The notes beneath the pieces are model-generated. The model made no database searches, was not told the DNA's origin, and saw nothing but the letters and a program-made list of their open reading frames with translations. A stretch of DNA of 64,000 nucleotides, taken from the NCBI RefSeq assembly GCF_018343525.1, contig NZ_JAGYPH010000001.1, positions 248,001 through 312,000 on the forward strand. Direction: 5' to 3'. Shown piece by piece: positions 47,317 to 55,918 of this stretch (positions are counted from its first letter, which is position 1; each line of letters starts with the position of its first letter). The translations under genes and the position numbers were made by a program. Source of the stretch: Lederbergia citrea (GTDB taxonomy: Bacteria; Bacillota; Bacilli; Bacillales; Bacillaceae_C).

Positions 47317-48336
47317 ATGAGCAAAAAGAAGAAGAAACGAAAACCAGCAATTAAAATAAAAATTAATGGAGATGAACGCCCTTTTTCAGAAGAAGCTGCC
47401 ATTCATGATTGGCAATCAGGGTCAAATGAAGCTGCCGCAACAGCGTCAGAGGAGTCGATGGATGAGGAAGAATTTGATTGGATTTTGCCAGAGGTAGAAA
47501 AGAAGGAAATGCCAGAATTTCATAAGGTGAATTATGCCCCGACAGAAAGGAAATTACCTTCTCATTGGAGAAAGAAAATGAAGCCTGGAATATCCGGCCT
47601 GATATTATCAATACTTCTAGCGGTGGCGATTGGGTTAGTGTTAGGCTCTTTCATTTTAAAGATGGCCAAACTTCCAGAGGATAGCAGTACAATTGCTGTA
47701 AATGAGGTAAAACTACCACCCGCGGCGGAAGAAAAAGTGAAAGACGTACCGAAAACGGGATATGTAGGAAAGCTTCCAGCCATAGGCATACCAGTGTTGC
47801 AGGGGGGAGTCTTTTCAACTCAGGAAGCGGCGGAAGAGAGAGCTCGGGAGTTTTCAGCACATGAATTGGCATCTAAAATTGTCATATTAGATGGACAGTA
47901 CTATGTATTTATTGGTGTGGCAGGGGATTTGCCTACTGCAAAAGAATGGGAAAGTGAACTGAAACAAAAAGGCATTGATGTCTGGGCAAAAGAGCTCACT
48001 ATTCAAGAAAAAGAAATTAAGCTGACATCAAAAGCGGAAGCAGATGAGCTTACTGCGGAAACAGAGGTTTATCATTTACTTGCTAAAGAAGCAGCAGGTG
48101 GTCAATTGCTAGGTAAGCTGAATGATGATACTTTAACTGAGGTAGCTAAAGTGATGGGTGCTGACAAAAGCACTTCTTATAAAAATGAGCTTGCAAATGA
48201 TCTTCACAGCAAATTAGCTGCAGCTCAAAAAAGTCTTATAGAATTCCAAAAATCCTCCACTAATAAGCAGGAGCTTTTAAAGGCACAACAAGCTTTGCTC
48301 GAATATATGAGTATATATCTTGGGGTGAGTGACTAG
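47317..48336 (+). CDS. spoIIB: Stage II sporulation protein B, SPOR-domain protein
   Basis: SpoIIB localises to the sporulation septum and helps septal peptidoglycan thinning at the start of engulfment. The 339-residue protein has a basic N-terminus (MSKKKKKRKPAIKIKING), a single membrane helix at about residues 91-113, and an extracytoplasmic SPOR domain (LQGGVFSTQEAAEERA... YYVFIGVAGDLPTAKE). ATG at 47317 has GGAGG nine bases upstream. ATG at 47296 is in frame but poorly placed. Gene order pilD/comC, spoIIB, maf, radC matches B. subtilis except for the added pilus genes. Confidence 0.88.
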   Translation: MSKKKKKRKPAIKIKINGDERPFSEEAAIHDWQSGSNEAAATASEESMDEEEFDWILPEVEKKEMPEFHKVNYAPTERKLPSHWRKKMKPGISGLILSILLAVAIGLVLGSFILKMAKLPEDSSTIAVNEVKLPPAAEEKVKDVPKTGYVGKLPAIGIPVLQGGVFSTQEAAEERAREFSAHELASKIVILDGQYYVFIGVAGDLPTAKEWESELKQKGIDVWAKELTIQEKEIKLTSKAEADELTAETEVYHLLAKEAAGGQLLGKLNDDTLTEVAKVMGADKSTSYKNELANDLHSKLAAAQKSLIEFQKSSTNKQELLKAQQALLEYMSIYLGVSD

Positions 48337-48447
48337 CCGTTTTTAACGGCTTGATTACTCTCTCCATTTTATTGTTGTTTCCTGTCGTTTGCTTTGGTAC
48401 GATAAGGGTGTATGTATCTCCCTATTAATAGAAAGGCAGGCTGTAAT

Positions 48448-49023
48448 ATGTTGCACCTCGTACTCGCTTCGGCTTCACCTCGCAGAAAAGAGCTTCTTCA
48501 GAAATTAAACATTCCATTTTCTACCTTTTCACCCCGTGCAGATGAATCTTTTTCACCCAATCTTTCGCCTAATGAAATTGTTACCATGCTTGCTTTGCGA
48601 AAAGCAAACATGGCATCCGCTCAATTCCCAGAATCCATTGTCATTGGTTCTGATACAATTGTCGTCAACAATGATAAGGTTCTGGGAAAACCCGCGAATA
48701 GACAGGAAGCTAAACAGATGCTAGAACAGCTTTCTGGACAAACGCATTCAGTCTATACTGGTGTGGCTGTTGTCTATGGCAAAATTTCAAAAACATTTTA
48801 CGAAAAAACAGATGTGGAATTCTGGGAGTTATCGGACGCCGATATTGAACGATATTTAGATAGCGGGGAACCTTTTGATAAGGCAGGAGCTTACGGTATT
48901 CAAGGTTTAGGCGCCCTTCATGTTAAATCAATCAAAGGTGATTACTATGCGGTAGTCGGCCTCCCTATCTCTCGTTTGTCCCGAACACTTTCCAGCATGG
49001 GACTAGGCTCTCCTCCCGAATGA
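48448..49023 (+). CDS. maf: Maf-type nucleotide pyrophosphatase
   Basis: Hydrolyses non-canonical or pyrimidine nucleoside triphosphates. Overexpression of maf blocks septation in B. subtilis. The 191-residue protein has LVLASASPRRKELL, VIGSDTIVV, and FDKAGAYGIQGLGA. ATG at 48448 has AAAGGCAGG upstream. The longer frame from 48412 lacks a site and would not match the family N-terminus. Lies upstream of radC and mreB as in other bacilli. A small hairpin, GCCGTT/AACGGC, lies just after the spoIIB stop. Confidence 0.94.
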   Translation: MLHLVLASASPRRKELLQKLNIPFSTFSPRADESFSPNLSPNEIVTMLALRKANMASAQFPESIVIGSDTIVVNNDKVLGKPANRQEAKQMLEQLSGQTHSVYTGVAVVYGKISKTFYEKTDVEFWELSDADIERYLDSGEPFDKAGAYGIQGLGALHVKSIKGDYYAVVGLPISRLSRTLSSMGLGSPPE

Positions 49024-49046
49024 CCACCTAAAGGAGGAAATAAAGA

Positions 49047-49736
49047 TTGAAAACTGAATCACTGATGATCCGCGATTTTCCTGTTGATGAGCGCCCGCGT
49101 GAGCGTCTCATTAATAGTGGTCCAGCTAGCTTATCAAATCAAGAACTCCTTGCCATCTTACTCCGATCAGGAACAAGATCGGAATCGGTTATTCAACTGG
49201 CAAACAGGCTTTTGACCCAGTTTGGGGGGCTTATGTGGATTAAAGATGCCGCTTTGGAGGAAATGACTGGTTTGAAGGGCATTGGAGAGGCAAAAGCAGT
49301 CCAAATTGCTGCCGCGGTAGAGTTAGGAAGACGGATAAGTAATCTTACTTATGATGATCGCTATGTAATTCGAAGCCCTGAAGACGGAGCCAACTATGTA
49401 ATGAATGATATGCGCTTTCTTACTCAGGAACATTTCGTATGCCTCTATTTAAACACCAAGAACCAAGTCATCCACCGGCAAACGGTCTTCATCGGCAGTC
49501 TCAACGCCTCTATAGTACATCCGCGCGAGGTTTTCAAAGAAGCCTTTCGACGCTCTGCTGCTTCCATCATCTGTTTCCATAACCACCCGTCCGGGGACCC
49601 CGCACCATCACGTGAAGATATTGAAGTAACAAAGCGGCTTGTTGAATGTGGAAAGATGGTTGGAATTGATATTCTCGATCATTTAATTATCGGTGATAAA
49701 AAATATGTAAGCATGAAAGAAAAAGGTTATATGTGA
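49047..49736 (+). CDS. radC: RadC family DNA repair/MPN-domain protein
   Basis: The 229-residue protein has an N-terminal helix-hairpin-helix region (AALEEMTGLKGIGEAKAVQI) and a C-terminal MPN/JAB-like domain with the metal motif HNHPSGDPAPSREDI. The biochemical role is not settled and a link to DNA repair or transformation is debated. The start is TTG with AAAGGAGG upstream. Between maf and mreB as in B. subtilis. Confidence 0.93.
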   Translation: MKTESLMIRDFPVDERPRERLINSGPASLSNQELLAILLRSGTRSESVIQLANRLLTQFGGLMWIKDAALEEMTGLKGIGEAKAVQIAAAVELGRRISNLTYDDRYVIRSPEDGANYVMNDMRFLTQEHFVCLYLNTKNQVIHRQTVFIGSLNASIVHPREVFKEAFRRSAASIICFHNHPSGDPAPSREDIEVTKRLVECGKMVGIDILDHLIIGDKKYVSMKEKGYM

Positions 49737-49856
49737 TACTATGATTTTAAAAAAGGTTAGGATATAATTATAGGTATGGCTTTTATACAATGTGCGCTAG
49801 AAACACTGGACAAGCTGAAAAAAGCACGCCTAATCTGGTTGATTTGTGAAATAAAG

Positions 49857-49881
49857 GCATGCGAGGACCTGCCTTGCTTAT
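49857..49881 (+). other. Small hairpin in the mreB leader
   Basis: AAGGCA and TGCCTT flank a 10-base loop, 41 bases before mreB. The 49737-49921 gap also has TATAAT at 49763 and TATACAAT near 49786, either of which may be a -10 element. Confidence 0.35.
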
Positions 49882-49921
49882 TTATAAGCTTTTAACGGCA
49901 TGAGAAAGGGAGATACATACA

Positions 49922-50941
49922 ATGTTTGGATTTGGAACGAAAGACTTAGGCATTGACTTAGGCACTGCAAACACACTTGTCTTTGTTAAAGGAAAAGGGA
50001 TTGTTTTACGTGAGCCTTCAGTTGTTGCTTTACAGACTGATACAAAAAGAATCGTTGCTGTTGGCAATGACGCGAAAAATATGATTGGCCGGACGCCAGG
50101 AAATATCGTTGCACTTAGACCGATGAAAGACGGTGTCATTGCTGATTATGAAACAACAGCATCGATGATGAAGTATTATATTAAGCATGCTGCAAAAGGT
50201 AAAGGGATGGGGGGAAAGCCATATGTAATGGTTTGTGTACCATCCGGAATCACTGCAGTAGAACAGCGAGCGGTTCTTGATGCAACTCGGGAAGCTGGTG
50301 CTCGTGATGCTTATCCGATTGAAGAGCCATTTGCTGCGGCTATTGGAGCCAACTTGCCAGTCTGGGAACCAACAGGCAGTATGGTCGTTGATATCGGAGG
50401 AGGAACAACGGAAGTTGCCGTTATTTCTCTTGGAGGAATTGTGACAAGTATTTCGATTCGGACAGCCGGTGATAATTTCGATGAATCGATTATTTCTTAT
50501 ATTAGAAAAACGTATAATTTGCTCATCGGTGACCGGACTGCAGAGGCAATCAAAGTTGAGGTCGGATCGGCTGGGGACACTGAGGGCATTGCTCCTATGG
50601 AAATACGTGGCCGCGATTTACTTACTGGACTGCCTAAAACTATTGAAATCACCGCTAATGAAATTACGGGTGCTTTGCATGATACCGTTTATGCAATCAT
50701 TGAAGCGGTGAAAAACACGCTGGAAAAAACTCCTCCAGAACTAGCAGCAGATATTATGGATAGAGGCATTGTACTGACGGGCGGTGGAGCATTGCTAAGA
50801 AATCTGGACAAAGTCATTAGCGAGGAAACAAGAATGCCAGTGCTTATTGCCGATGAACCACTAGATTGTGTAGCGATTGGAACAGGCATGGCGCTTGATC
50901 ACATCGATTTATTTAAAAATAAAGCAAAAGATTCGCGTTAA
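49922..50941 (+). CDS. mreB: Rod-shape determining actin homologue MreB
   Basis: Forms membrane-bound filaments that guide side-wall peptidoglycan synthesis. The 339-residue protein begins [20 protein letters not shown] (phosphate-1 motif), with [17 protein letters not shown] (phosphate-2) and [15 protein letters not shown] (adenosine motif). AGAAAGGGAGA precedes ATG. Heads mreBCD-minCD. Confidence 0.97.
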   Translation: MFGFGTKDLGIDLGTANTLVFVKGKGIVLREPSVVALQTDTKRIVAVGNDAKNMIGRTPGNIVALRPMKDGVIADYETTASMMKYYIKHAAKGKGMGGKPYVMVCVPSGITAVEQRAVLDATREAGARDAYPIEEPFAAAIGANLPVWEPTGSMVVDIGGGTTEVAVISLGGIVTSISIRTAGDNFDESIISYIRKTYNLLIGDRTAEAIKVEVGSAGDTEGIAPMEIRGRDLLTGLPKTIEITANEITGALHDTVYAIIEAVKNTLEKTPPELAADIMDRGIVLTGGGALLRNLDKVISEETRMPVLIADEPLDCVAIGTGMALDHIDLFKNKAKDSR

Positions 50942-51033
50942 TAACTGAATGCGCCTGTTTCCTAAGCGGCGCATTCATACTTATCAGCTGCTACTTGCGG
51001 CTAACAGCTTATCAGAATCAGAGGTGTAAATGA

Positions 51034-51900
51034 ATGCCGCATTTTTTTCTCAACAAACGTCTGATTATCCTGCTTGTCAGCATCATTATTCTCGTGTCAT
51101 TGATCGGATTTTCTTTAAGAGATAGAGAAAACATTTCACGTCCTGAGCAATTTGTAAAAGATGTAGTCGGCTTTGGCCAATCTCTTATTTCGAAGCCTGC
51201 TTATGGGGTTGCAGGCTTTTTAGGAAATATGCAAGATCTGCAAAATACATACACGGAAAATAAAAAATTAAAAGCCCGCTTGGAAGGGCTGGCAAAGCTT
51301 GAAAAGGAAATATCGGATTTGAAAAGTGACAATGAAGAATTGCGAAACGTATTGAAAAAAACGGATAATCTCCGCGATTATACAGCCATCCAAGCAACGG
51401 TTATTGGTCGTACTCCTGACCGATGGTATGAAAACATAATTATCAATAAAGGGAATAAAAGTGGTGTAAAACCGGATATGGCTGTTCAAACAGCTAAAGG
51501 GTTGATCGGTAAGGTAATCAGCACATCTGAAATGACGGCAACTATCGAACTTTTAAGCTCTGAAAACATCAAAAATAGAGCATCTGCCCAAATCCAAGGG
51601 AAAAAGTCTATTTATGGTCTGATTAATGGATATGATCAAGACAAGAAAATGCTGTTAATGAAGGATCTTCCGATTGACCAAAAAATTAAAAAAGGGCAAA
51701 ATGTCATTACCTCGGGACTTGGCGGTGTGTTTCCAAAAGGACTAGATATAGGAAAAGTTAAAGAGTTAGAAATTGATCGTTATGGGTTGACTCAAACTGC
51801 CTATGTGGAACCATCTGCTGATTTTTACGGATTTGAGCATGTAATGGTCATTGTCCCCTCCATGAAAAATATGGAAGAAGTAAAAAAGGAGGGAGAATGA
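51034..51900 (+). CDS. mreC: Rod-shape determining protein MreC
   Basis: The 288-residue bitopic membrane protein has one N-terminal helix (RLIILLVSIIILVSLIGFSL), a coiled coil at about residues 70-112 (NKKLKARLEGLAKLEKEISDL), and the two beta-barrel extracytoplasmic domains (VIGRTPDRWYENIIINKG). Couples MreB to the wall synthases. Its end overlaps mreD. Confidence 0.95.
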   Translation: MPHFFLNKRLIILLVSIIILVSLIGFSLRDRENISRPEQFVKDVVGFGQSLISKPAYGVAGFLGNMQDLQNTYTENKKLKARLEGLAKLEKEISDLKSDNEELRNVLKKTDNLRDYTAIQATVIGRTPDRWYENIIINKGNKSGVKPDMAVQTAKGLIGKVISTSEMTATIELLSSENIKNRASAQIQGKKSIYGLINGYDQDKKMLLMKDLPIDQKIKKGQNVITSGLGGVFPKGLDIGKVKELEIDRYGLTQTAYVEPSADFYGFEHVMVIVPSMKNMEEVKKEGE

Positions 51901-52418
51901 TGAAACGCATTGTTCTTCCTCTTCTTTTAACGCTTGCTTTTTATGGAGAAAGTTTATTTGTTGATTTGCTGCCTCCTGGAACCATTGTAGTAGATAAGGT
52001 TTTCATTCCGCATTTTTTGCTTGTACTACTATCAATGATGGGTATTTGTTATTTTCGAAATCGATCGCTCTTGTACGCCGCTGTCTTCGGTTTATTGTTC
52101 GATATTTATTATACAGAAATTATAGGCGTATATTTATTTTTGCTACCGATTGCCGTCTACTTTGCAGCCAAAATGTCAAAAATTCTCCATGCAAACATAT
52201 TTACAGTCGCAATTATTTCATCGGTATGTGTTGCACTAGTGGAGACACTCGTCTATGGGATGAATGTGCTTGTCATGCAAATTACAATGACACCAAATGA
52301 GTTTGCCATGATGAGGCTCTTACCGACGCTCGTCGTTAATTTGGTTTTTTTAATCATTATCTATTTCCCATTTTCCAAAATGCTTCAACAGCGAAAGAAA
52401 GAAGAACTTAATGAATAA
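51897..52418 (+). CDS. mreD: Rod-shape determining protein MreD
   Basis: The 173-residue protein consists of about five membrane helices (VVDKVFIPHFLLVLLSMMGI, LYAAVFGLLFDIYYTEIIGVYLFL and others), with the family feature GLLFDIYY. Forms a complex with MreC. The ATGATG at 51897-51902 overlaps the mreC stop, and either ATG could start it. Confidence 0.93.
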   Translation: MMKRIVLPLLLTLAFYGESLFVDLLPPGTIVVDKVFIPHFLLVLLSMMGICYFRNRSLLYAAVFGLLFDIYYTEIIGVYLFLLPIAVYFAAKMSKILHANIFTVAIISSVCVALVETLVYGMNVLVMQITMTPNEFAMMRLLPTLVVNLVFLIIIYFPFSKMLQQRKKEELNE

Positions 52419-52576
52419 AATTAAATTTAATGTGTAAATAAAGGGAAAATGCCGTAGATTGTCGAAAATAGCAAGAGATGACGTGAAATTTTAATTGCGA
52501 TAAGATAAAGATATAAATAGACCGATAGTTGGCGAAAGGAGACATCAGGGCACATTTTCATTTGGAGCCGGATAAC

Positions 52577-53266
52577 ATGAAAAATAGACAAAATGTCATG
52601 ATTAAAGGAACAAAGAACGGTCTTTCCTTACAATTGAATGATCGTTGTTCATACGAAGAATTGCTCTCAGAATTGGAAGAAAAACTTTCAGATTTGAAAG
52701 GCTTAGACACGGATAGCCCGCTTATTTCCGTTCGTATTCTCGCAGGTAATCGGCTTTTGGGGGAAGAACAGCAAGAAGAGTTAAAAGACTTGATCCGCCA
52801 GAAACAAAATTTGATCGTTGAAGAGATTGAAAGTAATGTCATAACAAAAGAAGAAGCTCAAGCCCATATAGATGAACAGGAAGTAACGTCCGTTGCCACG
52901 ATTGTAAGGTCGGGACAAGTATTGGAAGTACCAGGGGATTTGTTGCTTGTTGGCGATGTCAACCCTGGAGGCACTGTAAGGGCGGGCGGCAATATTTTTA
53001 TTATGGGTGCTCTTAAAGGTGTGGCACATGCCGGCTATACGGGGAAAAGTGAATCGGTCATCGTTGCTTCGTTTATGACCCCTTCGCAGCTTAGGATATC
53101 CGATTGCATTAGCCGCGCTCCCGATCATTATGACAAGGGAGAACACCACCAAATGGAATGTGCATACATAGACAGAACACACCAGATTGTAATTGACAGA
53201 TTGCAAGTGTTGAAACATTTGCGGCCTAATATTACTAGATTCAAAGGGGGACACTACTATGGGTGA
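52577..53266 (+). CDS. minC: Septum site-determining protein MinC
   Basis: Inhibits FtsZ assembly away from midcell together with MinD. The 229-residue protein starts NRQNVMIKGTKNGLSLQL (N-terminal FtsZ-inhibiting domain) and has the C-terminal beta-helix domain VRSGQVLEVPGDLLLVGDVNPGG followed by AGGNIFIMGALKGVAHAG. ATG at 52577 has TTTGGAG upstream. The longer frame from 52529 has no good site and no conserved residues. Overlaps minD by eight bases. Confidence 0.95.
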   Translation: MKNRQNVMIKGTKNGLSLQLNDRCSYEELLSELEEKLSDLKGLDTDSPLISVRILAGNRLLGEEQQEELKDLIRQKQNLIVEEIESNVITKEEAQAHIDEQEVTSVATIVRSGQVLEVPGDLLLVGDVNPGGTVRAGGNIFIMGALKGVAHAGYTGKSESVIVASFMTPSQLRISDCISRAPDHYDKGEHHQMECAYIDRTHQIVIDRLQVLKHLRPNITRFKGGHYYG

Positions 53267-54065
53267 GGCGATAGTAATAACTTCGGGTAAAGGGGGCGTC
53301 GGTAAAACTACAACCTCTGCAAACCTGGGGACGGCTCTTGCCCTACAGGGGAAGAAAGTATGCCTAATTGACACGGATATTGGGCTTAGGAACCTTGACG
53401 TTGTGCTAGGTCTGGAAAATCGAATCATCTATGATCTTGTAGATGTTGTCGAGGGCAGATGTAAAATACATCAAGCGCTTGTCAAGGATAAAAGGTTCGA
53501 AGATAAGTTGTTTTTGCTTCCAGCAGCACAGACGAGTGATAAGACAGCTGTATCTCCCGAACAAATGAAGCAGCTTGTATCGGAAATGAAGCAGGACTAT
53601 GATTATATCATCATCGATTGCCCAGCCGGAATTGAACAGGGGTATCGGAATGCTGTCGCTGGTGCAGATCGAGCGATTGTTGTAACAACTCCTGAAATCT
53701 CGGCAGTACGTGATGCCGATCGGATTATTGGGCTTCTCGAAAAGGAAGAAAATATTGAACCGCCAAAGTTGATTATCAATCGAATCCGGAGTCAAATGAT
53801 GAAAGATGGCGATGTGCTTGATGTCGACGAAATCGCCCAGCATCTGTCGATCGATTTGATTGGAATTGTCCAGGATGATGTCGATGTTATTAAATCCGCA
53901 AACCAAGGAGAGCCGATCGCTCTTAATCCGAGCAGTAAATCTTCAATAGCATATAGAAATATAGCTAGAAGGATTCTTGGTGAAGCAGTACCGTTACAGT
54001 CATTGGATGATGAAAAGACCGGAGTTTTTGCGAAATTAAAGAAGTTTTTTGGAGTTGGAGTTTAA
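53259..54065 (+). CDS. minD: Septum site-determining ATPase MinD
   Basis: The 268-residue ParA-type ATPase has the deviant Walker A SGKGGVGKTTTS near the N-terminus, Walker B YIIIDCPAG, and a C-terminal amphipathic helix that binds the membrane (GVFAKLKKFFGVGV). Recruits MinC to the poles. Starts inside the end of minC with AAGGGGG upstream and ends at a strong terminator. Confidence 0.97.
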   Translation: MGEAIVITSGKGGVGKTTTSANLGTALALQGKKVCLIDTDIGLRNLDVVLGLENRIIYDLVDVVEGRCKIHQALVKDKRFEDKLFLLPAAQTSDKTAVSPEQMKQLVSEMKQDYDYIIIDCPAGIEQGYRNAVAGADRAIVVTTPEISAVRDADRIIGLLEKEENIEPPKLIINRIRSQMMKDGDVLDVDEIAQHLSIDLIGIVQDDVDVIKSANQGEPIALNPSSKSSIAYRNIARRILGEAVPLQSLDDEKTGVFAKLKKFFGVGV

Positions 54066-54071
54066 TCATTT

Positions 54072-54109
54072 AAAAGCTTCCCTGCCTCTGTGGCAGTGGA
54101 AGCTTTTTT
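54072..54109 (+). terminator. Terminator after minD
   Basis: AAAAGCTTCC (54072-54081) pairs with GGAAGCTTTT (54098-54107), with an inner GCC/GGC pair, then TT. Confidence 0.92.
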
Positions 54110-54131
54110 CTATCTCATTTCATCCATCCCG

Positions 54132-54160
54132 GCATATTTCATAGGGACGAGTCATAGGGT
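54132..54160 (+). promoter_or_regulatory. SigE promoter of spoIVFA
   Basis: GCATATT (54132-54138) matches the SigE -35 consensus KMATATT fully. After 14 bases, CATAGGGT (54153-54160) matches CATACANT at most positions. It lies 31 bases before spoIVFA, a known SigE-dependent gene. Confidence 0.7.
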
Positions 54161-54190
54161 AGTAGAAATTGATTAGGGGGATGGTGGGGG

Positions 54191-54958
54191 ATGAGCCGAA
54201 GGGCTAATGACATTCGTAAACAGATTGCCAAACGGCGAAAATTAAATTATTCAAGCAGGGAAAATTCTTTTTTTCAGGAGCCTGCAGTCTTTAGAGATGA
54301 GGATGGGATCGAAAAGTCCGTCTATGAATCCGTTCCTGATGAGTCAATTCATCCACTCTGGAACCGCAACCTTTTCTTGTTGAAAATTCTTTGCTCCGCT
54401 GCGCTTGTTCTTTTGGTTGCCATTATTTTTAAATCACCGTCTCCCGCTTTTGAGCAAGTAAGGTCAAGTGTGAAAGCTTCAATGGAAAAGGAATTTCAGT
54501 TTGCTGCAGTTTCCAATTGGTATGAGGGCAAATTTGGGAAGCCACTTGCTCTGCTTCCGGAAAAGAATACGGAGAATCCAGTCCATTCATCGGAACAAGT
54601 GGATTATGCTGTCCCTGTCTCCGGTAAAGTTTTGGCGCAGTTTTCAGATGATGGCCGCGGAATTATTCTGGAAACAGGTACAGGTGCAGAAGTGAAAACA
54701 ATGACTGGCGGCATCGTAGTATTTGCTGGAAATAAAGCGGATATTGGGCATACAGTCATTATTCAGCATCCCGACCAATCTGAATCGTGGTATGGAAAGC
54801 TGGATGCTATTTCTGTAAAGCCGCGCGAGAAAGTAGAGGCTGGTAAAATTATAGGGACGGTCTCTTCTGGTAAAGAGGGGAAAGTAGGGGAATTTTACTT
54901 TGCAATTAAGCAGGAGAATGAATTTATCGATCCTATTCAGGTGATGAATTTTGAGTAA
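54191..54958 (+). CDS. spoIVFA: Stage IV sporulation protein FA
   Basis: Anchors and inhibits the SpoIVFB protease in the outer forespore membrane until the SpoIVB signal arrives. The 255-residue protein has a basic cytoplasmic N-terminus, a membrane helix (FLLKILCSAALVLLVAIIF, about residues 60-80) and a C-terminal LytM/M23-like domain (VSGKVLAQFSDDGRGIILETG, HTVIIQHPDQSESWYG). Its HxH-type residues are not those of an active peptidase. ATG with GGTGGGG upstream. Overlaps spoIVFB by eight bases. Confidence 0.93.
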   Translation: MSRRANDIRKQIAKRRKLNYSSRENSFFQEPAVFRDEDGIEKSVYESVPDESIHPLWNRNLFLLKILCSAALVLLVAIIFKSPSPAFEQVRSSVKASMEKEFQFAAVSNWYEGKFGKPLALLPEKNTENPVHSSEQVDYAVPVSGKVLAQFSDDGRGIILETGTGAEVKTMTGGIVVFAGNKADIGHTVIIQHPDQSESWYGKLDAISVKPREKVEAGKIIGTVSSGKEGKVGEFYFAIKQENEFIDPIQVMNFE

Positions 54959-55817
54959 GTACATCCAGTTAGCCAAAAAAATAAAGATTCATCCGCTTTT
55001 TTGGGCAGTAGCTGGAATGGCAATTATTACAGGTTATTTTTGGGAACTTCTCGCTTTATTTATAATCGTAATTATACATGAACTCGGACATGCCGCTGTT
55101 GCCCAATATTTCAATTGGAAAATCAAACGAATCATCATTTTGCCTTTCGGTGGCATGTGTGAAGTGGATGAACATGGAAACAGGCCAATCAAAGAGGAAC
55201 TCGCCATTATCGCAGCTGGACCAATTCAACATATTTTCATTGCTGCATGTCTATTTATCCTTGGAATGACATCATTCGTAAGTAGTGATTACTTACATCT
55301 GCTTAATCGATTTAATTTGATGGTGTTAATTTTTAATCTTCTTCCAATATGGCCGCTTGACGGTGGAAAGTTTGTCCAGCTGTATTTCGCACTCCGCAAA
55401 CCGTTTTTGGAGGCTTGCAGACTCTCCATGATTACTTCGGGGATCATTTTAGCAGCATTGCATATATGTATTCTCTTTTATGCGCCTCTTAATCTCAATA
55501 CATGGGTGGTTTTTTCTTATTTGTATATGTGCTTATGGATGGAATGGAAGCAGCGAAGATATGTTTTTATGAAATTTCTTCTGGAAAGATATTATGGAAA
55601 GCAACAAGAATTCCTACACTTGCAGCCAATTGATGCAAAAGGCGATGATTATTTACATGATGCGATGGAGAAATTCAAACGTGACTGCAAGCATTTAATT
55701 CATATCGGCGGTCAACATTCGATGATTGGGAAACTCGATGAAAACGAGCTTCTCTATGCCTATTTTACGGAAAAAAGAGTCAGTGCCCGTCTAAAGGATA
55801 TTGTTTACAATGATTGA
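54951..55817 (+). CDS. spoIVFB: Intramembrane metalloprotease SpoIVFB (pro-SigK processing)
   Basis: Site-2 protease that cuts pro-SigK in the mother cell. The 288-residue protein has the zinc motif HELGH at residues 43-47 within a membrane helix, and the third ligand in LLPIWPLDGGKF. A CBS-like C-terminal domain ends it (DDYLHDAMEKFKRD...). The start is TTG at 54951, inside the end of spoIVFA, with AGGTGATG upstream. Confidence 0.95.
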   Translation: MSKYIQLAKKIKIHPLFWAVAGMAIITGYFWELLALFIIVIIHELGHAAVAQYFNWKIKRIIILPFGGMCEVDEHGNRPIKEELAIIAAGPIQHIFIAACLFILGMTSFVSSDYLHLLNRFNLMVLIFNLLPIWPLDGGKFVQLYFALRKPFLEACRLSMITSGIILAALHICILFYAPLNLNTWVVFSYLYMCLWMEWKQRRYVFMKFLLERYYGKQQEFLHLQPIDAKGDDYLHDAMEKFKRDCKHLIHIGGQHSMIGKLDENELLYAYFTEKRVSARLKDIVYND

Positions 55818-55860
55818 CTCACCAATTTTTCAAAGCTACAGTGGAGATAGGTGCAATTCA

Positions 55861-55887
55861 GGATTGGCATACACATGCCAATCCTTT
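55861..55887 (+). terminator. Terminator after spoIVFB
   Basis: GGATTGGCAT (55861-55870) pairs perfectly with ATGCCAATCC (55875-55884) around four bases, then TTT. Confidence 0.85.
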
Positions 55888-55918
55888 AAACTTTTATCGT
55901 TGAAGTGGGTGATCTAAT

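Noticed and set aside
52781..53906. Long antisense frames across minC and minD
   Set aside because: They mirror strongly conserved genes, lack ribosome binding sites and match no family pattern.
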